DNA from: Oscillospiraceae bacterium
GTDB taxonomy: Bacteria; Bacillota; Clostridia; Oscillospirales; Oscillospiraceae
Length of the DNA: 64,000 nt
Assembly (NCBI GenBank): GCA_017436785.1
Contig: JAFSCK010000088.1
Span: forward strand, 1-64,000
Direction of reading: 5' to 3'
A model generated the notes under the pieces. The model had not been told where the DNA came from, did no database searches, and was given only the letters and a program-made list of their open reading frames with translations. The position numbers and the translations under genes were made by a program. Shown here one piece after another: positions 50,508 to 58,388 of this stretch; within the stretch, counting starts at the first letter, position 1; each line of letters starts with the position of its first letter.

Positions 50508-50538
50508 TGACTTCTGTATGGTGAATATTGACTTTTGT
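50506..50538. promoter_or_regulatory. Candidate AraC-type operator, direct repeat
   Basis: ATTGACTTCTGT (50506-50517) and ATTGACTTTTGT (50527-50538) are near-identical and spaced 21 bases centre to centre (two helix turns). They lie upstream of the micropeptide -10 and just after the regulator promoter, so the regulator could activate the peptides and repress itself. Confidence 0.5.
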
Positions 50539-50581
50539 GAATGAAGTGTGAACTGAAAAAGTTCCTGAAAAGGAGTATTTT

Positions 50582-51460
50582 GTGGAAAACTATCAACATC
50601 GAATGCTGGTCGGTATGGAAGAATCCGGCTTCGGTATCAAATATGAAAATAAACTCAGCGCCTACACGCCGCCCCATTGGCACAAGGCTGTGGAGCTGCT
50701 GCTCTTTGTAAAAGGCAAGGTAACTTGCAATTTTGAAAACGCCCAGCGTCATTTTAAGGCTGGCGACATGTTTATCATCAACTCCCACGAGGTCCACGAG
50801 ACCAAATGCAGCCGGGGCGCGGTCTATCTGGTGGTCCACATCGACCCCAATACCATGCTGCATTATGTTCCCACCTTTGACCAGCTTCGCTTTTCGCTGA
50901 CCCATGACCCGGAGGATCAGGAGAAGGCTGCTGCCTATGACCAGCTCAAGGGCCACATGCAGCAGATCCTTCGGCAGACTGCAGAGGAATCCGATCTGAC
51001 CGGAAAGCTGGAGCGGCAGGGTAGGCTGTTTGCAGTGGCCGCTCTGCTGGTGAAGCACTTTGCCCAGCCCTTGGCCGTGGAGGAGACCCGCCTTCAGCGC
51101 AGTGACATGACCCGGCTGGAGCCTTTGCTGGAATACATCCAGCTCCACCATGGCGAAGAGCTGCCGCTGGATGAAGCGGTGGACTTTATGGGCCTTAACA
51201 AGGAGTATTTCTGCCGCCTCTTTAAGAAAAATATGGGTGTCAGCTATTTGCAGTATGTCTATCAGATCCGCACCACGGCAGTCTGCCGGGATCTGGAGAT
51301 CACCGAGGACCCCATTGGCGAGATCGCAGAACGCCACGGCTTCCGGGACCCGAAAATGCTGAACCAGTATTTCCGGGAGATCTACGGATGTACCCCTTCG
51401 GAAAAGCGGAAATTCTTCCGGGAAGTCACCATTGACGATCCGGATGGAGATTTTGAATAA
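50582..51460 (+). CDS. AraC-family transcriptional regulator with cupin sensor
   Basis: The 292-residue regulator has an N-terminal cupin domain (TPPHWHKAVELLLFVKGKVTCN, GDMFIINSHEVHE with the histidines that usually line the pocket) and a C-terminal AraC DNA-binding domain (ELPLDEAVDFMGLNKEYFCR...FKKNMGVSYLQYVYQIRTTA). GTG 50582 is used; AAGGAG lies upstream. It is divergent from the micropeptide operon. Ligand unknown. Confidence 0.85.
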   Translation: MENYQHRMLVGMEESGFGIKYENKLSAYTPPHWHKAVELLLFVKGKVTCNFENAQRHFKAGDMFIINSHEVHETKCSRGAVYLVVHIDPNTMLHYVPTFDQLRFSLTHDPEDQEKAAAYDQLKGHMQQILRQTAEESDLTGKLERQGRLFAVAALLVKHFAQPLAVEETRLQRSDMTRLEPLLEYIQLHHGEELPLDEAVDFMGLNKEYFCRLFKKNMGVSYLQYVYQIRTTAVCRDLEITEDPIGEIAERHGFRDPKMLNQYFREIYGCTPSEKRKFFREVTIDDPDGDFE

Positions 51461-51497
51461 ATCTGTCGAATATACACATACTGAAAGAGGAAAGCCT

Positions 51498-51992
51498 ATG
51501 CAGATCCTAGTCTTATCCGATTCCCACTCCACCTTAAGCTTTATGCGCCGCTGTATCGCTGCGGTAAAGCCGGATGCCATCATCCATCTGGGAGACCACT
51601 ATGATGACGGGGAAGCCATGAAGGAGGAGTTCCCGTCTATTCCCATGTATCAGGTCCCGGGCAACTGCGACCGCTACCGCTGCCCGCCCGGTGTGCCGGA
51701 GATCCTGATCTACCGGATCTGCGGTGTAGACCTTTACATGACCCACGGCCATAAGCATAGCGTCAAATCCTATCTGGGTGCCCTGCTTCGGGATGCCCGG
51801 GCAGCCGGTGTCAGCGCTGTCCTCTACGGCCATACCCATGTGCCGGACTGCCATCAGGAACCGGACGGTCTTTGGGTGCTGAACCCCGGCAGCTGCGGCT
51901 ATTTTGGCGGCAGCGCAGGCCTGATCCAGTGCAAAGACGGCAGGATCAGCACCTGCCGCCTTCTCAGAGAGGAAGATATCAGCTCAATGTGA
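51498..51992 (+). CDS. YfcE/MJ0936-type metallophosphoesterase
   Basis: The 164-residue protein has the calcineurin-type metal ligands: LSDSHS, IHLGDHYDD, GNCDR, MTHGHKHS and YGHTHVP. Family members are small phosphodiesterases of uncertain biological substrate. It follows the AraC gene by 37 bases, probably on the same transcript. ATG 51498 is preferred because GAGGAAAG precedes it; the in-frame longer start is within the end of the AraC gene. Its last bases overlap a small gene on the other strand. Confidence 0.85.
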   Translation: MQILVLSDSHSTLSFMRRCIAAVKPDAIIHLGDHYDDGEAMKEEFPSIPMYQVPGNCDRYRCPPGVPEILIYRICGVDLYMTHGHKHSVKSYLGALLRDARAAGVSAVLYGHTHVPDCHQEPDGLWVLNPGSCGYFGGSAGLIQCKDGRISTCRLLREEDISSM

Positions 51993-52155
51993 TCAGAAAC
52001 AGCATGGCGCTGACAAAGCCCATGCAGGAGACCAGTCCGGTCATCACATCCAGTGCCTTCTGGGCAAAATAGTTCTGATCTGCTGCGTTGGGATAAATGG
52101 GCTGCTTGGTTTCTACGATCCTCAGGTGCTTGTACTGCTTCTTTGTATGCTTCAT
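51979..52155 (-). CDS. Small membrane protein (58 residues), convergent with the phosphoesterase
   Basis: AAGGAGGACACACCC precedes ATG 52155 on the minus strand. The protein begins MKHTKKQYKHLRIVETKQPI and ends with a single transmembrane helix (LVSCMGFVSAMLFLITLS). Its stop overlaps the phosphoesterase 3' end by 14 bases. No family is recognised; a strong ribosome site and a clear helix support it. Confidence 0.65.
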   Translation of the reverse strand: MKHTKKQYKHLRIVETKQPIYPNAADQNYFAQKALDVMTGLVSCMGFVSAMLFLITLS

Positions 52156-52254
52156 GGGTGTGTCCTCCTTTTGTTTTTCTTTCTGACATCAGTATACAGA
52201 AGGAAACGTACAATAAAATGGACTGAAAGGCACCTCGCAAGAAAAATCCCTGAC

Positions 52255-52283
52255 TTGAAACCCGTAAGCAACTATGCTATACT
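52255..52283 (+). promoter_or_regulatory. Promoter of the membrane protein gene at 52313
   Basis: TTGAAA and TATACT with a 17-base spacer, 29 bases before the start. Confidence 0.7.
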
Positions 52284-52312
52284 ATAATAAATACTCTCCC
52301 GGAGGAAGAAAT

Positions 52313-52699
52313 ATGGAACATTCCGGAACAGCCCCCACCGCTGCCCCCAAGGCCAAGACGGTGATCCAGAAAATCAACCATTATATCAATCTCATCGGCA
52401 CCCTCCTCTTCCGGCTGCGGAAGCTGGTTCTGGCGGCACCTGTGGTTTATTATGCGCTGAAGCTGGCAGCTTATAATATGGAGCATTTACCGGAGGAGGT
52501 GGGCATCAACCTCCAATCCAGCGGCATGTTTGCCATGACCATTGCCCGCTCCATGGCGGTGATGGGCCCCTTGGGCCTGACCATTGCCTGCCTGCTGCTG
52601 ATGTTCTGCTCCCGCAAGGCGCTGTATCCCTGGGCTATCAGCATCTTTACGCTGGCCCTGCCCTTGCTGCTGCTTTTCAGCAATCTGTACCCTGCATAA
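52313..52699 (+). CDS. Membrane protein with three helices, unknown function
   Basis: The 128-residue protein has a soluble N-terminal tail (about 1-30), then three hydrophobic helices (about 36-60, 72-100, 105-128). ATG 52313 follows GGAGGAAGAAAT; an in-frame start 13 codons earlier has no ribosome site. Promoter and terminator flank it. No family recognised. Confidence 0.65.
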   Translation: MEHSGTAPTAAPKAKTVIQKINHYINLIGTLLFRLRKLVLAAPVVYYALKLAAYNMEHLPEEVGINLQSSGMFAMTIARSMAVMGPLGLTIACLLLMFCSRKALYPWAISIFTLALPLLLLFSNLYPA

Positions 52700-52715
52700 T
52701 ATTGACGAATATGAC

Positions 52716-52748
52716 AAAACAGACGGCTTTTTCCGGCCGTCTGTTTTC
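52716..52748 (+). terminator. Terminator after the membrane protein gene
   Basis: AAAACAGACGGC and GCCGTCTGTTTT pair around TTTTTCCG. Confidence 0.9.
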
Positions 52749-52826
52749 TGCTTTGTACAAAGATTCTTTGCCCTTTGTTTAAGGAACGTTCACCATTTCT
52801 TCTCCTGCTTTGCTATACTATTGGTA

Positions 52827-52963
52827 CAGAGCGGAAAGCAATGAGGAAAGCCGATGCCGTGGAAATATCTGCGGATGACCCGACGGCGGCCCTGTGACAC
52901 TTTGCGGTTCCGAAAAGAGGATACATCACCAGCAGCGGCTTATGATAAGCCGCTGTGTTTTTT
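52827..52963 (+). ncRNA. Possible small RNA, about 137 nt
   Basis: An extended -10 (TGCTATACT at 52811-52819) precedes a gene-free stretch that ends in a terminator, CAGCGGCTTAT/ATAAGCCGCTG plus TTTTTT (52933-52963). Inside, GCCGT pairs with ACGGC, and ACAG near the start pairs with CTGT, so it can fold. An 18-codon ATG frame (52841, no clear ribosome site) is inside. No known RNA family fits; the -35 is weak. Confidence 0.4.
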
Positions 52964-52977
52964 GTTTCCTGCAGCAT

Positions 52978-53009
52978 GAAAAACAGCGCCATCTATGGAG
53001 ATGGCGCTG
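52978..53009 (-). terminator. Terminator of the CDP-alcohol transferase gene
   Basis: On the minus strand CAGCGCCATCT and AGATGGCGCTG pair around CCAT, followed by TTTTT. Confidence 0.85.
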
Positions 53010-53036
53010 CGTTCAGGCAGGAAGGATATGTGGGGC

Positions 53037-53612
53037 TTACTCCATATTCTGCAGCTTTTTATTTTTGCCAAAGTAGGCCAGAACATAGCTGCCGAAGGCA
53101 TACAGCAGAAAAACGGCATCTACCAAGATGATAATGTCCACTGTTACTTCATTCATACGGGGAAACAGGACCAGCATGATCAGGCTGGAAAACAAGACCG
53201 TGGTGCAGACCTTTCCGGCCATCAGCGCACCGTCCAGCGCCTGCCCTTTCCGTAAATGGATAATGAAGACGATAAGTTGAAAAAACTCCTTTATCAGAAA
53301 CAATGCCAGCACCGGATAGAGGAGGGGATACCGGTCAGACAGGCACAAGATCAGAGCAAGCTGGGTAAACTTATCTGCCAGAGGGTCTAAGACCTTTCCC
53401 ACTTTGGAGATCATATTAAAATGACGGGCGATTTTTCCATCCACCAGATCCGTCAGGCAGGAAATTGCCAACACGATACCAGCCAGCAGATAGTCAGAAT
53501 CCGTTTCCGCATGCAGGTATATGGAAACATATACCGGGATCAGCAGAAACCGAAAGAGGCTGAGGAAATTCGGTATGGTAAAAACTTCTTTTTTCCAGTC
53601 TTTGATAAACAT
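53037..53612 (-). CDS. CDP-alcohol phosphatidyltransferase (second PgsA-like enzyme)
   Basis: The 191-residue membrane enzyme has the CDP-alcohol motif in LVDGKIARHFNMISKVGKVL then DPLADK. About five helices follow. It is related to the PgsA at 38481 but clearly distinct. It may make phosphatidylglycerophosphate, cardiolipin or another phospholipid headgroup. Ribosome site: GGAGGATCTATCC before ATG 53612. Confidence 0.85.
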   Translation of the reverse strand: MFIKDWKKEVFTIPNFLSLFRFLLIPVYVSIYLHAETDSDYLLAGIVLAISCLTDLVDGKIARHFNMISKVGKVLDPLADKFTQLALILCLSDRYPLLYPVLALFLIKEFFQLIVFIIHLRKGQALDGALMAGKVCTTVLFSSLIMLVLFPRMNEVTVDIIILVDAVFLLYAFGSYVLAYFGKNKKLQNME

Positions 53613-53656
53613 TGGATAGATCCTCCGAAGCAGGTAAAGCCAAAAACAGTGATGTT

Positions 53657-53685
53657 ATTATAGACACTTTTGAAATGTTTATCAA
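53657..53685 (-). promoter_or_regulatory. Promoter of the second CDP-alcohol transferase
   Basis: On the minus strand TTGATA and TATAAT with a 17-base spacer. Confidence 0.75.
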
Positions 53686-53750
53686 GAGAAACATTCAAAA
53701 TCTGGAAAAATTCATAATTTATCAATATTTTCCGCAGATATCATGACGAT

Positions 53751-54284
53751 TCAATCAAAGGAAGCCTGCAAATTTGCGGCCAATGGATACTGCAGCGCCA
53801 GATGCTTCCATGTGTGCTTATCCAGATGCCCGGTCATAGGAAGACCGCTTAAGGCCTGAAAAGAGGCAAGGGCATCGGATGTGGCATCATCCAGAAGTCC
53901 CGTCATGCCGGGCTGACCGACGCTCTCATAAATTTCTGACAGATACATCAGCATGGCCTGCACCAGATACACATGAGGATGCCGTTCTCCCTTCCGGATC
54001 ACCTGACCGGGGTTCAAAATAACGTGTAGGGGATGGGCTTCCTCCTGCTGTATCCGGGCATGGTCAAATACAGCAACGATGGCCTCCCATGTGCTCTGGT
54101 CAGTGACACCGGTAATGGGCAGCCCGTGCTTTCTCTGAAAATGGGAAACGGACTTCATGGTTTCCGGGCCGTAAATTCCATCCGGTACCAGCGTGAGATA
54201 ATTTGGGTCCCACTGCGCAATGGTTCGCAGCATGGTTTGCAGGCTTCGGATAGGCTGGCCGATAAAGGATTCCTTTGGTCTCAT
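53751..54284 (-). CDS. Peptidoglycan-binding protein, spore-type operon
   Basis: The 177-residue protein has two PG_binding_1 domains (LTLVPDGIYGPETMKSVSHF with FQRKHGLPITGV near residues 30-60; DDATSDALASFQALSGLPMT near 130-150). No signal peptide is seen. Its ATG overlaps the previous gene's stop (ATGA). It is the last gene of a four-gene operon with a SpoIID-like protein, so spore-cortex or wall association is likely. Confidence 0.8.
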   Translation of the reverse strand: MRPKESFIGQPIRSLQTMLRTIAQWDPNYLTLVPDGIYGPETMKSVSHFQRKHGLPITGVTDQSTWEAIVAVFDHARIQQEEAHPLHVILNPGQVIRKGERHPHVYLVQAMLMYLSEIYESVGQPGMTGLLDDATSDALASFQALSGLPMTGHLDKHTWKHLALQYPLAANLQASFD

Positions 54285-55507
54285 CGCGGTGCCTCCTGTC
54301 GAACGGGGTCCTGATTCCCGGTGCGCAGGGCGGTTCCGGGAAACTGGGTGAGGGTGGTGGTTCTGGCATACCGGTTTCGGGGCGGGGTGCCGGTGATGAT
54401 GGCGTTGGTATAGGGAAAATCCTCCGGATCCCGCCAGCTGGTGGTTTCAATGCCGGAAAACTGGTCATAGATCTCATCCCATGTCTGGAAATTGACGATC
54501 CCGGTTTGGGGCAGGCCGAACCGGCCCTGCGCTGCGATCACCGCATTTCGGGTCGCCGGCCCAAAGATTCCGTCTATGGCAATGGGCGGGATCTCGGGGA
54601 TGTATTCCGCAAGGACGCGGAGCATATATTGCAGGTGCTCCACCTTGACACCCCGGTCGCCTTCGTTGATGGGATCCGTGAGGGCCCAAGAGTTGGTATA
54701 GAAACGCTGCCCCTGACTGTGCAGCTCCGCCATTCGGGTCACTGCGATGTAAATGCGCACAAGTGCATACCATGTGGATTTTCCCACAACACCATCCGGC
54801 TCCAAATTGAAAACCTCCTGAAATTTCCGGACGGCTGCCTCTGTCTGGGCACCAAAGATCCCATCCACAGAGGGGATTTTGGGAATGGCCGGATAGCTTT
54901 GGGAGATGCGGTTCAGCATGACCTGTGTTGTGACCACACCGGGACCGGAGGTGCCCCGGCGCAGGGGACGGCCCGGATAGGAAGAGGTGATCCCGGAGAC
55001 TGGGGCGTCATTGACGATCTCCACATTTCCATAATAGCTGCGGATGATCTGTACGGAATTATATCCCTGCTGGGCAAGATTTTCACTGCCCCATTGGCTC
55101 AGACCCTCACAGGTGACGGTGGTGCCGTTACAGAATTTGGCCGCCAGCGGTTCTACGAAGCCGGGTCTGCGCAGATAATCGTTGAAAAGTTCATCCACAA
55201 GCCGGGAGATGTTGGTGAAAAAGCTTCTGCCATTGACAAAATACTGATCGTAAGCCGTGGAATTGGTAATATCAAAATCATACCCCCGGCTTCGGTAAAA
55301 CTCTGTGTATACCCGGTTCAGGGCAAAGGAAACGATGGCCAGTATATTGGCCCGCAGGGCGCTTTCGTCCCAAGTTGGATAGATTTCGCTGGAGGCAACA
55401 TTTTTTACGTAATCCGAAAAGCTGACGGTAACATTCTCTGCATCCGAACGGGGCGTGCCCAGATGGACGGTGATCGTTTGGGGAATGTAGGGCGTGATGG
55501 GTGGCAA
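54281..55507 (-). CDS. SpoIID-like protein with peptidoglycan-binding domains
   Basis: The 408-residue protein has an N-terminal SpoIID-like domain (FSDYVKNVASSEIYPTWDES, then CEGLSQWGSENLAQQGYNSV and YYG), the fold of lytic transglycosylases in spore engulfment, and two PG_binding_1 domains near residues 185-260 (VDGIFGAQTEAAVRKFQEVF) and 290-360 (IDGIFGPATRNAVIAAQGRF). A signal peptide is not visible. The GGAGGTGTCTGC ribosome site precedes ATG 55507. It may bind and cut cortex peptidoglycan. The SpoIID call rests on motif resemblance. Confidence 0.75.
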   Translation of the reverse strand: MPPITPYIPQTITVHLGTPRSDAENVTVSFSDYVKNVASSEIYPTWDESALRANILAIVSFALNRVYTEFYRSRGYDFDITNSTAYDQYFVNGRSFFTNISRLVDELFNDYLRRPGFVEPLAAKFCNGTTVTCEGLSQWGSENLAQQGYNSVQIIRSYYGNVEIVNDAPVSGITSSYPGRPLRRGTSGPGVVTTQVMLNRISQSYPAIPKIPSVDGIFGAQTEAAVRKFQEVFNLEPDGVVGKSTWYALVRIYIAVTRMAELHSQGQRFYTNSWALTDPINEGDRGVKVEHLQYMLRVLAEYIPEIPPIAIDGIFGPATRNAVIAAQGRFGLPQTGIVNFQTWDEIYDQFSGIETTSWRDPEDFPYTNAIITGTPPRNRYARTTTLTQFPGTALRTGNQDPVRQEAPR

Positions 55508-55519
55508 GCAGACACCTCC

Positions 55520-55900
55520 TTATAGATTTTGCGGCGGCGTATCAAAAACGACCCTCTGATCCCATGCGTTGGGCAGCTCTGACAGAGGGATCATCTCCAA
55601 ATTCTGATACGTTGTAGTGCCTGCAAAGACCTGCAGATTTTCTGCCTCGATCTGCTCGTAGCCTCGAACTCTGGCATAGAGATTCACCACGGCAAAGGGC
55701 CTTTCAGAGGGATTTGGCTGAAGGCTTTCCGACCGGTCCGGGACGGGGATCTCAATAGGGGATATCAGGCCGTTGCGGTCGGTTAAGCGCATGGCGATGG
55801 CGGTCCCATCGGTGGCGGTCACGGTAATGGCCACATCCTCTAGGGGAAACTGCGCGGTGCTGGTATACGCCCGCACCTGTATGTAGCCGGTGGCTGGCAT
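55520..55900 (-). CDS. Small beta-rich protein of the spore-type operon
   Basis: The 126-residue protein looks like a transthyretin/carboxypeptidase-regulatory-like beta-sandwich (GYIQVRAYTSTAQFPLEDVAITVTATDG). No catalytic residue is seen. It lies between the helical protein gene and the SpoIID-like gene, 12 bases from the latter. GGAGGTATTTT precedes its ATG. Function unknown. Confidence 0.65.
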   Translation of the reverse strand: MPATGYIQVRAYTSTAQFPLEDVAITVTATDGTAIAMRLTDRNGLISPIEIPVPDRSESLQPNPSERPFAVVNLYARVRGYEQIEAENLQVFAGTTTYQNLEMIPLSELPNAWDQRVVFDTPPQNL

Positions 55901-55982
55901 AAAATACCTCCTTTCGGTTCTCGGATATCCTATGCAGCCGGGGCGGAAAAAGTTCCCGCCCCATAGGGCTCTTGTGCAGTGC

Positions 55983-56411
55983 TTACAGAAAGGGCTTCAT
56001 CTGCCGGATGTTGGCTGTCTCACAGTCCAGCAGCTTTCGGCTCAGGATCTGAAGCTGTTCATCCTGTCCGGCAAACTGATGGATGTTTTTCAGTCCCTTT
56101 ATCATGCCCCGGGTATTGCCTTGGATCATCATGCCTGCGATTTTAGAGTCGGAGTTGCGTCCTGTTAATTTCATGCGGGTCATCCGGTCCGCCATAAACC
56201 GGATAGCCGGATCCAGTTCCTTGACCTCCCAGCCCCGTTGGGTCGCAATGGCATGGGCTTCTGTTTCGATAGAGTCATATTCCCGCAGCTGATCTTCCAG
56301 TGCCTTGCGCAGCCCGGGCCGCATGCTGGTGTCCAGCACGCTGCGGATGCCGATCTGACCCATTTGCGTGGTCTTTAACACAGAGGATAATATTTCTTTG
56401 CTTTCTTTCAT
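55983..56411 (-). CDS. Helical protein, first gene of the spore-type operon
   Basis: The 142-residue protein is almost all helix (MKESKEILSSVLKTTQMGQI, then KALEDQLREYDSIETEAHAI). It looks like a ferritin-like or other four-helix bundle, but metal ligands cannot be confirmed. The ATG at 56411 has only a weak site (GGTGATGACA). It is 79 bases from the divergent asnB. Confidence 0.6.
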   Translation of the reverse strand: MKESKEILSSVLKTTQMGQIGIRSVLDTSMRPGLRKALEDQLREYDSIETEAHAIATQRGWEVKELDPAIRFMADRMTRMKLTGRNSDSKIAGMMIQGNTRGMIKGLKNIHQFAGQDEQLQILSRKLLDCETANIRQMKPFL

Positions 56412-56489
56412 ATTGTCATCACCGACCTTATTATGCACATTTCGCGCATGGGCATACATACAATAAAAGGCAGAAAGGATGTGATGGAT

Positions 56490-58304
56490 ATGTGTGCAAT
56501 TTCTGGCATACTGGGCCTACCTTGGGAAGAAGCTGTCATGAAAAGCATGATCGAAACGATGCACCGCCGGGGTCCCGATGAACGGGGCTGCTTTCACGAG
56601 GACGATACGCTTCTGCTGCACACCCGCTTGGCAATCGTCGATCCGGAGGGCGGAAAACAGCCTATGGCGCTGACTTGGGATCAGGAAACCTATGTTCTGG
56701 TATATAATGGTGAATTATATAATACAGAAGAATTGCGCCGGCAGCTTACAGCAGCAGGCCACCGCTTCCGCAGCCATTCCGATACCGAAGTTTTGCTGCA
56801 TGCCTATGCGGAATATGGGGAAGACTGCCTTCGCCGGCTCAATGGCATTTTTTCCTTTGCGGTCTGGGAAAAGAAACGGCGCAGGCTGTTTCTTGCAAGG
56901 GACCGGATCGGTGTAAAGCCCTTGTTTTACCTGCTTCATCAGCACGGCTTGCTGTTTGCGTCGGAGATCAAAACGATTTTGGCCTATCCCGGGGTAAAAG
57001 CACAGCTGGATCGGGAGGGCGCGTCTGAGCTGCTTTTGCTAGGCCCCGGCAGGATGCCGGGAAGCGGCGTGTTCCGCAATATCCGGGAGCTGGAGCCCGG
57101 CTGCTGCGGATATTTTGAAAATGCCCGGCTGGAGCTATCCCGCTATTGGAAATTGCGGGACCGGGAACACCGGGAAAGCTACGACGAAACCGTGGAATGC
57201 GTCCGCTATCTGGTGCAGGATGCAATCACCCGGCAAATGGTATCCGATGCTCCCATTGGCACCTTCCTGTCCGGCGGTCTGGATTCCAGCATTATCACCG
57301 CTGTTTGCGCAAAGGCCATGGAAAGCAGGGGAGAGACCTTAAAAACGTTTTCTGTGGATTATCAGAATAACGATCAGTATTTTCAGGCAAATAAATTTCA
57401 GCCAAATTCCGATGGTGATTACATCCGTCTCATGCAGAAAAAACTGCATACGGACCACCATTGGAGCATTTTGACACCGGAAGACCTGATAGACCGGCTG
57501 GAAGCTGCCACCATTGCACGGGATCTGCCGGGGATGGCAGATGTGGATTTTTCCCTGCTGGCATTCTGCGGTGATGTCCGCAGGGAGGTTAAGGTCGCGC
57601 TGTCCGGAGAATGTGCCGATGAGATCTTCGGAGGATACCCATGGTACCGGGACCCGGAGATCCGGCTGCAGGAGGGCTTCCCGTGGGCCCAGAATGTCCA
57701 TCAGAGGGCGAAGCTGCTGAATCCGGGTATCGCAGACCAGCCGATCGCATTTGTCATGGACGCTTATACAGCGACCTGTCAGGCAAGCGATATCCTGCCG
57801 GGAACCGCTCCCACAGAGCGGCGGATTAAAGAACTGGTGAACCTGAATTTCAATTGGTTCATGCAGACCCTGCTGGACCGGAAGGACCGAATGAGTATGT
57901 ACCATGGCTTGGAGGTCCGTGTCCCGTTCTGTGATTACCGGATCGCGGAATATTTGTACGGCGTTCCATGGGCATTCAAGGAGCATAGGGGACAGGAAAA
58001 GGGACTTCTGCGCAATGCGGTAACGGACCTGCTCCCGGAGGAGGTCCTGTACCGCAAAAAAAGCCCCTATCCAAAGACGTTTGATCCGGCTTATGAAGAA
58101 ATCGCAGCGAAAAAGGTAGAAAAACTGTTGCTGGAGGATTCTCCGGTTTGGCATGTGGTCTCAAAAAAGGAAGCTAGGAATCTTTTGACCATGGAATCCC
58201 CGTGGCCGTGGTATGGCCAGCTGATGCGCCGACCCCAGACGCTGGCCTATTTTCTCCAGCTGGATTTTTGGCTTCGCCATTATGAGATAGAAATGTGCTT
58301 TTAA
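56490..58304 (+). CDS. asnB: Asparagine synthase (glutamine-hydrolysing)
   Basis: The 604-residue enzyme makes asparagine from aspartate, ATP and glutamine. The N-terminal Ntn domain begins MCAISGILG; Met is removed to expose the nucleophile C2. ATG 56490 is chosen for this reason. The glutaminase has RRGPDERG and LYNTEELRRQL; the synthase has ATP motif FLSGGLDSSIITAV, ALSGECADEIFGGYPWY. Ribosome site GAAAGGATG. Its promoter is in the short gap shared with the spore-type operon. Confidence 0.93.
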   Translation: MCAISGILGLPWEEAVMKSMIETMHRRGPDERGCFHEDDTLLLHTRLAIVDPEGGKQPMALTWDQETYVLVYNGELYNTEELRRQLTAAGHRFRSHSDTEVLLHAYAEYGEDCLRRLNGIFSFAVWEKKRRRLFLARDRIGVKPLFYLLHQHGLLFASEIKTILAYPGVKAQLDREGASELLLLGPGRMPGSGVFRNIRELEPGCCGYFENARLELSRYWKLRDREHRESYDETVECVRYLVQDAITRQMVSDAPIGTFLSGGLDSSIITAVCAKAMESRGETLKTFSVDYQNNDQYFQANKFQPNSDGDYIRLMQKKLHTDHHWSILTPEDLIDRLEAATIARDLPGMADVDFSLLAFCGDVRREVKVALSGECADEIFGGYPWYRDPEIRLQEGFPWAQNVHQRAKLLNPGIADQPIAFVMDAYTATCQASDILPGTAPTERRIKELVNLNFNWFMQTLLDRKDRMSMYHGLEVRVPFCDYRIAEYLYGVPWAFKEHRGQEKGLLRNAVTDLLPEEVLYRKKSPYPKTFDPAYEEIAAKKVEKLLLEDSPVWHVVSKKEARNLLTMESPWPWYGQLMRRPQTLAYFLQLDFWLRHYEIEMCF

Positions 58305-58307
58305 CAA

Positions 58308-58336
58308 TTGACGAAGAAAAGCCCCCATGGTAAAAT
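58308..58336 (+). promoter_or_regulatory. Promoter of pyk
   Basis: TTGACG and TAAAAT with a 17-base spacer, just after the asnB stop. Confidence 0.7.
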
Positions 58337-58388
58337 ATATTAGAAATAAAACCCTGCAAAGGATATACGATATACAGGAGGCATCGCT

